The notes below the pieces were generated by a model. It worked only from the letters and a program-made list of their open reading frames with translations, did no database searches and had not been told where the DNA came from. A stretch of DNA of 64,000 bases, from the NCBI RefSeq assembly GCF_030766725.1, contig NZ_JARQWR010000008.1, positions 183,532-247,531 of the forward strand, in the 5' to 3' direction. The DNA is from Flavobacterium aerium (GTDB lineage: Bacteria; Bacteroidota; Bacteroidia; Flavobacteriales; Flavobacteriaceae). Both the position numbers and the translations under genes were made by a program. Below are positions 38,658 through 46,994 of this stretch, one piece after another (within the stretch, counting starts at the first letter, position 1; every line of letters starts with the position of its first letter).

Positions 38658-40592
38658 ATGAAAAAAATAATTACTATAGGTTTGTTTTTCTGTATGACCT
38701 TCGGTTTTGCACAACAAAAATTGAAAATGGCCGACAAACTATTTGCTGACCTCTCTTATATTGAAGCGGCTAAAGTTTATGAAGAATATCTAAAAGATGT
38801 AGATAAACCAGGTGTTCAGACATTAAGAAACATTGCTGATTCCTATTATTTTGTGGATGATAGCAGAAATGCACTGAAATATTATAAAAGACTATATGAC
38901 GTACAAGGCGATAACTTGACAGACCTATGTTTTTTACGATATATTCAAGCAATGAAAGGTGTTAGAGACTACGATCAGGCAGATGTATTAACGAAAGAAT
39001 ACCTTAAAAGAAAAGGGAATGACAAAGAAATAGCTCATTATCTTTTAGAGAAAAAAGGATTTGATAGTGTACGTCAAGCTCCAGTTTTATATAAAATTAA
39101 AAACTTAGATAATAATAGTACAAAATCTGATTTTGGAACTGTTTTTTATAAAGATAAAATTGTTTTTGCATCGAGTAAAGACACTACAAGATTTAATAAT
39201 AAACTGTATTCTTGGAACGAACAACCATTTTTAGACTTATACATTGCTGAAAGAAGTATGGCTGATGGATCTCTGTTCAATGAAAGTTTTTTCATGCCAG
39301 AAATATCATCAAATTATCATAATGCAACCTTGACGTTTTCATCAGACTGGAAAACGATGTACTATACAACGAATAATACAAAAGGTAAGCGAAAACTATT
39401 AAATGATAAAGGAGGAACAAATAATCTTCAAATCTTAAAAATTACACTTGATGATGCCGGTAAGATTGTAAAAAGAGAAGGAATGCCATTTAATAGTGAT
39501 TCTTATAGTGTTGGACACCCTTGTTTAAGCCCAGATGGGAAATGGTTATTTTTTGTTTCTGATATGCAAGATGGATATGGAGAAAGTGATATTTATGTTG
39601 TGGAAGTCTTTGAAGATGGTACAACTAGCTCTCCTCGAAATTTAGGAGATCAGGTGAATACTATTGGAAGAGAAATGTTTCCATATTTTGTAGATGGAGT
39701 TTTATATTTCTCATCCGATGGACATTATGGATACGGAGGTTTAGACATATTTGAAAGTAAGATGAATGGTCGATTTAATTTTTCTACACCGACAAATTTA
39801 GGAGAGCCTATCAATAGTAATAAAGATGATTTTGCTTTCATTATTGATAAAACATCTAAATATGGATATATTTCCTCAAATAGAACGATGGGGAAAGGTG
39901 ATGATGATATTTATTCTTTTACAAAATCTAAATCAATCTGTAATCAATCAGTATCTGGAAAAGTTATAAATGAAACCTCAAAAATAGCTATTGAAGATGC
40001 AACAGTAAAAGCATACGATCAATTTAATGATTTGGTTGCAGAATCTACAACTAAAACAGATGGAACTTATGAAATGTCCCTTCCTTGTAATACGGTCTAT
40101 AAGGTAATTGCTTCAAAAGAAAAATATAGTGTTGATCAAAAATCAATTACAACGAAATCTGGAGAACCAATGAAAAATGTAGATTTCCAATTAGTCAATA
40201 TTGATGATCTTATCGATAAAGATAAAGACAAAGAAAAAATCAAAATTAATCCAATCTATTTTGAATATAATAAATCGGACATAACACCTCAAGCAGCTAC
40301 AGAATTAGACAAAGTTGTTTTTGCGATGGCTAAATTCCCGAATATCAAAATCAAAATAGAATCACATACAGATTCTAGAGGAACAGATTCTTATAATTTG
40401 AAACTATCAGATGATAGAGCAAAATCTACTCAAACCTATATACTATCAAAAGGGATTGATTCTAGTCGTATAGAAAGTGCAATAGGATATGGAGAAACTC
40501 AATTAGTAAATGGATGTTCAAATGGTGTTAAATGTACAGAGAAAGAACACTTAGCAAATAGACGTTCAGATTTCATTGTAATTCAAAAATAA
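38658..40592 (+). CDS. PorE-like OmpA family protein (TPR, WD40-like, carboxypeptidase-regulatory, OmpA)
   Basis: The 644-residue protein has a signal peptide ending FGFAQ, TPR-like helices (about 20-150), WD40-like beta-propeller segments with the PD40 pattern SPDGKWLFFVSD (about 160-430), a carboxypeptidase-regulatory-like domain (about 435-510) and a C-terminal OmpA peptidoglycan-binding domain (about 530-644) with the motif SHTDSRGTDSYNLKLS. This order is that of PorE and of SprF-associated OmpA proteins of Bacteroidota, thought to tie the T9SS outer-membrane complex to the cell wall. The protein ends in the usual NRRSDFIVIQK. Confidence 0.92.
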   Translation: MKKIITIGLFFCMTFGFAQQKLKMADKLFADLSYIEAAKVYEEYLKDVDKPGVQTLRNIADSYYFVDDSRNALKYYKRLYDVQGDNLTDLCFLRYIQAMKGVRDYDQADVLTKEYLKRKGNDKEIAHYLLEKKGFDSVRQAPVLYKIKNLDNNSTKSDFGTVFYKDKIVFASSKDTTRFNNKLYSWNEQPFLDLYIAERSMADGSLFNESFFMPEISSNYHNATLTFSSDWKTMYYTTNNTKGKRKLLNDKGGTNNLQILKITLDDAGKIVKREGMPFNSDSYSVGHPCLSPDGKWLFFVSDMQDGYGESDIYVVEVFEDGTTSSPRNLGDQVNTIGREMFPYFVDGVLYFSSDGHYGYGGLDIFESKMNGRFNFSTPTNLGEPINSNKDDFAFIIDKTSKYGYISSNRTMGKGDDDIYSFTKSKSICNQSVSGKVINETSKIAIEDATVKAYDQFNDLVAESTTKTDGTYEMSLPCNTVYKVIASKEKYSVDQKSITTKSGEPMKNVDFQLVNIDDLIDKDKDKEKIKINPIYFEYNKSDITPQAATELDKVVFAMAKFPNIKIKIESHTDSRGTDSYNLKLSDDRAKSTQTYILSKGIDSSRIESAIGYGETQLVNGCSNGVKCTEKEHLANRRSDFIVIQK

Positions 40593-40636
40593 AAGAATTA
40601 TCAATTGATGAGAGAATTTTAAAATTCCCAAATAAA

Positions 40637-40673
40637 ATACTTCTCATTATTATACACTAATAATGAGAAGTAT
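40637..40673. other. Perfect 16-bp inverted repeat before the nine-repeat protein
   Basis: ATACTTCTCATTATTA pairs with TAATAATGAGAAGTAT around loop TACAC, ending 15 bases before the ATG at 40689. No T-run follows on the plus strand. It could stabilise or separate the upstream mRNA, or hide the downstream start. Confidence 0.65.
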
Positions 40674-40688
40674 CTAATTATAACCTGC

Positions 40689-43600
40689 ATGAGTTCTTGT
40701 AGCCCCTATAAAAAATGTTTATATCAGTTAAGTATTGCTTTACTGATTTTCCTGTATATGAACATTAATGTTTATGGGCAAACCAAAGTTTATGCAACAA
40801 ATTATGGAGCTACTTCAACAACCGTATTATTAGCAGTTGGAAGTGTTACTAATCCAGGCAATGCGATTGGAGCTAATTTATCTGCAAATTTTGCAGAATT
40901 AAATATTGGAAGCCTTGCTGGAAGTGCTTCTGCAAATCTTCAGTTGAAGTTTATTAATGGCACACAAAATTTACCAGCGGGTACATCGATTTATGTTCGT
41001 TTAGATAATACAACCAATACAGGATTATTAGGATTATTACTAGCCAGTAATGGATTTGTTGCAGCTTATAAAGACGCAGCTTCAGGAAATAGTCTTACAG
41101 ATTCTTCTTCAGGTACATTAGTAACTCTTGCAAATACAGACGTTCAAGTTCTAACAATTTCGGGGGCTTCCTATGTAAAAATTACACCTACAGCATGTTT
41201 TAACTCAATTCGTCTTTCAATCAATACAGCCGGATTATTAGGGTTATTGTCTGGAGCTAATCTAAAAGTATATCATGCCTATTATGAATGTCCAACAATA
41301 ACAATTCCTACACCAGCTGCAATTTGTGCAAATACTGGAACAACATTAAGCGTAACGAATCCTGCAACATGTGGAACATATAATTGGTATGACGCATCCA
41401 CTGGAGGAAATTTACTAGGCTCAGGCAGTAATTTTAATACAGGTAATCTAGCAAGTACTAAAACATTTTATGCTGCATATTCTGGAATTGATTCCACATG
41501 CGGTAGAGTAGCGGTTACAGTTACGGTCAATCCGTTACCTATAGCATTTATTGTGAGTGGTTTTGGATCATATTGTCAAGGTGGAACAGGTTTGCCAATT
41601 AATTTGTCAGGCAGTGAGACCGGGGTGAATTATCAATTACAATTAGGAGGAGTAAATACAGGTTCCCCAATAGCCGGAACAGGTAGCGCTTTGGTTTTTC
41701 CATTACAAACAGCTATTGGTACCTATACCGTTGTAGCAACAAATACTACAACAAACTGTGTTGCGACGATGAGTGGTAGTACACCAATTAGTATTAATCC
41801 GTTACCAACACTATTTACAGTCAGTGGAACTGGATCATTCTGCCAAGGTGGAACTGGATTAGCAATTAATCTATCCGGTAGTCAAACGGGTGTAAATTAT
41901 CAGTTACAATTAGGTGGAGTCAATACGGGTTCTCCAATGGCGGGAACAGGAAGTGCATTTGCATTTCCTTTACAAACTATCGCAGGCGTTTACACTGTTA
42001 TAGCGACCAATAGTAGTACAACTTGTACAGCAACTATGAGTAGCAGTGCAACGATTAGTATAAACCCATCTCCCACATTATTTACAGTAAGTGGTGGCGG
42101 ATCTTTCTGTCAAGGCGGAACGGGATTAGCAATTAATTTATCCGGCAGTCAGACAGGTATAAATTATCAATTAAAATTAGGAGGAGTCAATACAGGTTCT
42201 CCAATGGCTGGGACAGGTAGCGCTTTGGTTTTTCCATTACAAACAGCAGCGGGCACTTATACAGTTGTAGCCACTAATGCTACAACGAATTGTGTTGCTA
42301 CAATGAGTGGTAACGCTACAATTAGCATTAATCCGTTACCAACATTATTTACAGTAAGTGGTGGTGGATCATTCTGCCAAGGCGGAACGGGATTAGCAAT
42401 TAATTTATCTGGCAGTCAGACAGGTATAAATTATCAATTAAAATTAGGAGGAGTCAATACAGGTTCTCCAATGGCTGGGACAGGTAGCGCTTTGGTTTTT
42501 CCATTACAAACAGCAGCAGGTACTTATACTGTTATAGCGACCAATAGTAGTACAACTTGTACAGTAACTATGAGTAGCAGTGCAACGATTAGTATAAACC
42601 CATCTCCTACATTATTTACAGTAAGTGGTGGCGGATCATTCTGCCAAGGCGGAACGGGATTGGCAATTAATCTATCTGGCAGTCAAACAGGAGTAAATTA
42701 TCAATTACAATTAGGCGGAGTCAATACAGGATCTGCACTAGCCGGAACAGGGAGTGCTTTAGTTTTTCCATTGCAAACAGCAGCGGGTATGTATACAGTT
42801 GTAGCCACTAATGCTACAACGAGTTGTGTTGCCACAATGAGTGGTAACGCTACAATTAGTATTAATCCGTTACCAACACTATTTACAGTCAGTGGTAGTG
42901 GATCTTTCTGCCAAGGCGGAACAGGATTGGCAATTAATTTATCAGGTAGTCAAACGGGTATAAATTATCAATTACAATTAGGCGGAGTCAATACAGGATC
43001 TGCACTAGCTGGAACAGGGAGTGCTTTAGTTTTTCCGTTACAAACAGCAGCGGGCGCTTATACAGTTGTAGCCACTAATGCTACAACGAATTGTGTTGCT
43101 ACGATGAGTGGTAACGCTACAATTAGTATTAATCCGTTACCAACACTATTTACAGTCAGTGGTAGTGGATCATTCTGCCAAGGTGGAACGGGATTAGCAA
43201 TTAATTTATCAGGCAGTCAAACAGGAGTAAATTATCAATTACAATTAGGTGGAGTTAATACAGGATCTGCGCTAGCGGGAACAGGAAGTGCTTTAGTTTT
43301 TCCGCTACAAACAGCAGCGGGCACTTATACTGTTGTTGCTACTAATGCTACAACGAGCTGTGTTACTACAATGAGTGGTAACGCTACAATTAGTATTAAT
43401 CCGTTACCAACACTATTTACAGTAAGTGGTAGTGGATCTTTCTGTCAAGGTGGAACGGGATTAGCAATTAATTTATCAGGTAGTCAGACGGGTGTAAATT
43501 ATCAATTACAATTAGGCGGAGTCAATATAGGATCTGCACTATCCGGAACAGGGAGTGCTTTAGTTTTTCCATTACAAACAGCAGCGGGCGCTTATACAGT

Positions 43601-44267
43601 TGTAGCCACTAATGCTACAACGAGTTGTGTTGCTACAATGAGTGGTAGCGCTACAATCAGTATTAATCCGTTACCAACACTATTTACAGTCAGTGGTAGT
43701 GGATCTTTCTGCCAAGGCGGAACAGGATTGGCAATTAATTTATCCGGCAGTCAGACAGGTATAAATTATCAATTACAATTAGGAGGAGTCAATACAGGAT
43801 CTGCATTAGCCGGAACAGGGAGTGCTTTAGTTTTTCCATTGCAAACAGCAGCGGGTACGTATACAGTTGTAGCCACAAATAGTGTAACGAGTTGTGTTGC
43901 CACAATGAGTGGTAGTGCTACAATCAGTATAAATATTTTACCGACAATTACTTTAGGAACAAACCCTAGAGTTTGTAAAGGAGTGACAATAGCTACTTTA
44001 CCTTATAGTTCTACTACAGGTAATCCAATAACATACAGTATAGAATGGAATAATGCTGCAATATCTGCAGGATTTGTCAATATAAATAATAATACATTAA
44101 GTGCTACAATCGATTTAGTGATCCCTACAGGAGTACCAGCAGGAACATACAATGGTGTAGTTCGTGTGAAAAATAGTACTTGTGAAAGTATTAGCTATGC
44201 TTTTGTACTAACGCTTTACCCAAGTCCAAGTTATCCAGATTTGAGTATTGATTCAGCAACAGATTAA
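40689..44267 (+). CDS. Secreted repeat protein with nine Ig-like repeats, no sorting domain
   Basis: The 1192-residue protein has a long signal peptide (cleavage after NVYGQ, about residue 31). Residues about 32-200 form a beta module like the roughly 150-residue modules of the 3541-residue adhesin (GNAIGANLSANFAEL). An Ig-like domain with NWYDASTGG follows, then nine 89-residue repeats (about 282-1082), each with GSFCQGGTGLAINLSGSQTG and a second cysteine before the MSG/MSS motif. The last 110 residues are a different domain ending PSPSYPDLSIDSATD. No type A or B T9SS sorting domain is present, unusual for a large secreted protein inside such an operon. The reading frame ends cleanly, and no frameshifted sorting domain is seen downstream. 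Confidence 0.85.
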   Translation: MSSCSPYKKCLYQLSIALLIFLYMNINVYGQTKVYATNYGATSTTVLLAVGSVTNPGNAIGANLSANFAELNIGSLAGSASANLQLKFINGTQNLPAGTSIYVRLDNTTNTGLLGLLLASNGFVAAYKDAASGNSLTDSSSGTLVTLANTDVQVLTISGASYVKITPTACFNSIRLSINTAGLLGLLSGANLKVYHAYYECPTITIPTPAAICANTGTTLSVTNPATCGTYNWYDASTGGNLLGSGSNFNTGNLASTKTFYAAYSGIDSTCGRVAVTVTVNPLPIAFIVSGFGSYCQGGTGLPINLSGSETGVNYQLQLGGVNTGSPIAGTGSALVFPLQTAIGTYTVVATNTTTNCVATMSGSTPISINPLPTLFTVSGTGSFCQGGTGLAINLSGSQTGVNYQLQLGGVNTGSPMAGTGSAFAFPLQTIAGVYTVIATNSSTTCTATMSSSATISINPSPTLFTVSGGGSFCQGGTGLAINLSGSQTGINYQLKLGGVNTGSPMAGTGSALVFPLQTAAGTYTVVATNATTNCVATMSGNATISINPLPTLFTVSGGGSFCQGGTGLAINLSGSQTGINYQLKLGGVNTGSPMAGTGSALVFPLQTAAGTYTVIATNSSTTCTVTMSSSATISINPSPTLFTVSGGGSFCQGGTGLAINLSGSQTGVNYQLQLGGVNTGSALAGTGSALVFPLQTAAGMYTVVATNATTSCVATMSGNATISINPLPTLFTVSGSGSFCQGGTGLAINLSGSQTGINYQLQLGGVNTGSALAGTGSALVFPLQTAAGAYTVVATNATTNCVATMSGNATISINPLPTLFTVSGSGSFCQGGTGLAINLSGSQTGVNYQLQLGGVNTGSALAGTGSALVFPLQTAAGTYTVVATNATTSCVTTMSGNATISINPLPTLFTVSGSGSFCQGGTGLAINLSGSQTGVNYQLQLGGVNIGSALSGTGSALVFPLQTAAGAYTVVATNATTSCVATMSGSATISINPLPTLFTVSGSGSFCQGGTGLAINLSGSQTGINYQLQLGGVNTGSALAGTGSALVFPLQTAAGTYTVVATNSVTSCVATMSGSATISINILPTITLGTNPRVCKGVTIATLPYSSTTGNPITYSIEWNNAAISAGFVNINNNTLSATIDLVIPTGVPAGTYNGVVRVKNSTCESISYAFVLTLYPSPSYPDLSIDSATD
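41532..43934 (+). repeat. Nine tandem repeats of about 267 bases
   Basis: Each unit encodes LPTLFTVSG, SFCQGGTGLAINLSGSQTG, NYQLQLGGVNTGS, GTGSALVFPLQTAAG, YTVVATN and MSGNATISIN. Units 2 and 4 share a different ending (NSSTTCT, MSSSATISINPS), whereas 3 and 5 share the common one, which suggests copying of a two-unit block. Units 3 and 4 also share the variant NYQLKLGG. Confidence 0.95.
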
Positions 44268-44318
44268 TAAAATAGAATTCCCCAATTTAAATAACTAATT
44301 ATATTAAAAACTCTACCG

Positions 44319-45227
44319 ATGAAAACAAAAATTACAACTTTTAGAAATAGCATGGTTGCATTCCTGCTATTAGGATCTTTGCATGTTTTTGCTCAAAATC
44401 CTGTATTTCAATCTCCAATTTCAACACCAACAAATCTACAAGTTGGAACACAAGTCTCAACTGCAACTACTGTTACAGTAGTGGATGGTGCAGTACTTTT
44501 TTACAATCCAGCAACTACTGGACCAACATTTACATTGTCAGCAAGTTTAACAGATAGTGGTACACCAGTACAAACATTTACAAGTTATTCTTGGCATGAA
44601 ATTACTAAGTCAGGAGGGAATGAGGTTGAAGGTACTGTATTAGGAAGTGCCCAAACTCTTGTTATTGGTTCAGCTGCTGATGGAATTGAGCCAGGTTACC
44701 ATAAATATAGAGTATATGGAAATGTAGCCAATACAGGAGTATCTTGTCAGTCTGCATACGAAGATATTATTCTTTTCGTATTACCTCCATTAACAACTAC
44801 AGCTGCAGTATCTAGTGGAACTTCATTTGCATATTGTACAAATAATCTTCCAGATGCCAGTACAGGTTTAGTTTTTAATCCTACAATAGTATACGATGCA
44901 GCACATCCATTGTATAATTCAGGATTTGCAAATCCTGCGGTAAGTGACTTTACATTGACATACAAATGGTATGCAATAAAAGATGGTAATACAGCTGCAC
45001 CAATTGATTTAGGTACATCTTTAACAGCTACTGCTCCAATTTTTACAGATCCAGGAACTTATACATTTTTTGTAGAAGTAGAGTATATTAATACAATTAA
45101 AGATAAAGGAGCAAGAACTTATGTTACTTACAAAGGTCAAGTAATGAACGGAGCTACTGCGGTAACTGTTGTAGTTTCTCCAGCACCAGGCGCACCAACA
45201 ATTACTATTACTGGAGTAACAGACTAA
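44319..45227 (+). CDS. Secreted hypothetical protein, no sorting domain
   Basis: The 302-residue protein has a signal peptide ending HVFAQ near residue 26. The rest is beta-rich, and two Ig-like domains are likely (about 30-155 and 160-300). No family is recognised. It lacks a T9SS sorting domain and ends SPAPGAPTITITGVTD, which aligns without gaps with the end of the preceding 1192-residue protein. It lies 51 bases after that gene and is probably co-transcribed. A role as a subunit of the same surface structure is inferred from context only. Confidence 0.75.
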   Translation: MKTKITTFRNSMVAFLLLGSLHVFAQNPVFQSPISTPTNLQVGTQVSTATTVTVVDGAVLFYNPATTGPTFTLSASLTDSGTPVQTFTSYSWHEITKSGGNEVEGTVLGSAQTLVIGSAADGIEPGYHKYRVYGNVANTGVSCQSAYEDIILFVLPPLTTTAAVSSGTSFAYCTNNLPDASTGLVFNPTIVYDAAHPLYNSGFANPAVSDFTLTYKWYAIKDGNTAAPIDLGTSLTATAPIFTDPGTYTFFVEVEYINTIKDKGARTYVTYKGQVMNGATAVTVVVSPAPGAPTITITGVTD

Positions 45228-45250
45228 ACCGAAATAAAGTTATTTTAATT

Positions 45251-45275
45251 ACCTGCTAAAGTCTCTTTAGCAGGT
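45251..45275 (+). other. Hairpin before the 467-residue protein gene
   Basis: ACCTGCTAAAG pairs perfectly with CTTTAGCAGGT around loop TCT. It is followed by ATTTATAA rather than a T-run, so termination would be partial at most. Confidence 0.6.
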
Positions 45276-45292
45276 ATTTATAATTCATTCTA

Positions 45293-46696
45293 ATGAAAAT
45301 AAAAAGGCTTGCTTTTATTATTTTTTTTCTAGGTTGTTGGCAATTTATTTTAGCGCAAAATCCAACTGTAATTTGGGTTTCTCCGGGTAGTTCAGTACAC
45401 TTAAGTGCAACTTCTACGGGCGCCACAAGTTACCAATGGTACTATAATGGGCAAATTATACCCGGTGCTCAACAACCACAATATACAGCAACCCAACAAG
45501 GGAATTATACAGTTGTGTCTTATAATGATGTAGGATGTACATCATCCGTATCAAATACGATTGAAATTCACTTTAATACAGCCCCATCCTCACCATCAGG
45601 ACAATTAGCACAAAGTTTTTGTAGTGATCTTGTTCCTACCGTTGCAAACCTTATTGTAACAGGACAAAATATTTTATGGTATTCTTCATTAACAAGTACA
45701 ACACCATTAAGTAGTACAACAGTTTTAACGACAGGTACATATTATGCTACACAAACAATTAACGGTGTTGAAAGTACTACCCGTTTGGTAGTGCATGTAA
45801 CTCTTATATCAGCTAATCCACCTGGAACACCAAGTTCAGAACAATATTTTTGTTGGACAAACAATCCAACTATTGCTAATATTGTAGTCATTGGAACCAA
45901 TATTAAATGGTATGATAGCCCAACAGGAGGAAATTTAATTTCATCTACACAAGCCTTAACAGATGGAACAACCTATTATGCTTCACAATCTGTATCAAAT
46001 CTATTATGTGAAAGTATAAATCGATTGGCTGTAAAAGTATTCCTCAATCAATGTACTGACTTGTCTATAACAAAAGAAGTAGATATAAATAATCCTATTA
46101 CAGGTGCAGCAGTTTTCTTTACGATTAGAGTTACCAATCAAACAATAATTGCAGTAACAGGTATTGAGATAAATGAAAGTATGCCATCAGGATATAATTA
46201 TCTATCACATTTTACAAATTCAGGATATTACAATGCAATTGCAGGAGTATGGAATATACCAGTATTAGCAGGATTAGGCCATGCGGAACTGAAAATTAAA
46301 GCGAAAGTTTTAGCAGATGGAAATTATGTGAATGTAGCAACAATCACAGGATCTAATCCACCCGATACAAATCCAACAAATAACAGTGCTGAAGCGTCCG
46401 TGCAACCATTATGTTTGACAATTTACAACGAGTTCTCGCCTAATGGAGATGGTATTAATGAAACCTTTATGATAGATTGCATCCAAAACTATCCAAACAA
46501 CAGACTTCAGGTTTTTAATCGTCTAGGGCTTTTAGTATATGAAAAACGACAATATGATAATACATGGAGAGGAACATCTTCGGTCCAAGTTGTAGGAGGA
46601 TCCAATGGGAAATTACCCGAAGGAACTTATTATTATGTTCTAGATTTAGGTGATGGAAGTAAGGAAAAAGTAGGTTGGCTATACATTGCACGTTAA
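45293..46696 (+). CDS. Ig-like, DUF11 and type B T9SS sorting domain protein
   Basis: The 467-residue protein has a signal peptide ending FILAQ, an Ig-like domain (about 23-95) with SYQWYYNG, two Ig-like repeats of the type in the 3541-residue adhesin (SFCSDLVPTVANL and YFCWTNNPTIANI), a DUF11 domain (about 255-375), and a type B sorting domain with YNEFSPNGDG and PEGTYYYVLDLGDG. It is in effect a miniature of the giant adhesin with two instead of sixteen repeats. It is the last gene of the operon and is followed by a terminator. It should be exported by T9SS and may act as an adaptor or terminal subunit (inference). Confidence 0.88.
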   Translation: MKIKRLAFIIFFLGCWQFILAQNPTVIWVSPGSSVHLSATSTGATSYQWYYNGQIIPGAQQPQYTATQQGNYTVVSYNDVGCTSSVSNTIEIHFNTAPSSPSGQLAQSFCSDLVPTVANLIVTGQNILWYSSLTSTTPLSSTTVLTTGTYYATQTINGVESTTRLVVHVTLISANPPGTPSSEQYFCWTNNPTIANIVVIGTNIKWYDSPTGGNLISSTQALTDGTTYYASQSVSNLLCESINRLAVKVFLNQCTDLSITKEVDINNPITGAAVFFTIRVTNQTIIAVTGIEINESMPSGYNYLSHFTNSGYYNAIAGVWNIPVLAGLGHAELKIKAKVLADGNYVNVATITGSNPPDTNPTNNSAEASVQPLCLTIYNEFSPNGDGINETFMIDCIQNYPNNRLQVFNRLGLLVYEKRQYDNTWRGTSSVQVVGGSNGKLPEGTYYYVLDLGDGSKEKVGWLYIAR

Positions 46697-46727
46697 ATTA
46701 TTGTAACAAATTAATTTTTTAAATAAT

Positions 46728-46764
46728 AAAGCATACTCTTTTAATACGAAAAAGAGTATGCTTT
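46728..46764. terminator. Terminator of the adhesin operon
   Basis: AAAGCATACTCTTTT (46728-46742) pairs with AAAAGAGTATGCTTT (46750-46764), and CTTTT follows. It lies about 30 bases after the stop codon. The next 200 bases are AT-rich and hold the promoter of the next gene; nothing else is seen there. Confidence 0.85.
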
Positions 46765-46961
46765 TCTTTTTTTCGACTGTATTTGATTTCTGAAATTCAA
46801 AATTTGCCGTTTTTTCAGGGATGTATAATAAATTTACAATATATAGTATGATGCAAGTAAATATGGTACATGGCAATGTATATCTTAAAGTGATAGAGGA
46901 AATCAAAGGAAGTGTTAATATAATCATAATGTAATTAATTTTTTTGAATAGTAAATCTCTT

Positions 46962-46969
46962 TAACTTTG
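46962..46969 (+). promoter_or_regulatory. Putative -7 element for the 3101-residue adhesin
   Basis: TAACTTTG matches TAnnTTTG and lies 25 bases before the start codon. A TTG at 46944-46946 is 15 bases upstream, shorter than the ideal spacing. Confidence 0.5.
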
Positions 46970-46994
46970 ATATGTTACACTCAAAAAAAAAATT

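Noticed and set aside
44267..44318. Frameshift that separated a sorting domain from the 1192-residue protein
   Set aside because: No sorting-domain sequence is found in any frame of the gap, and the next protein has its own signal peptide and no sorting domain either.
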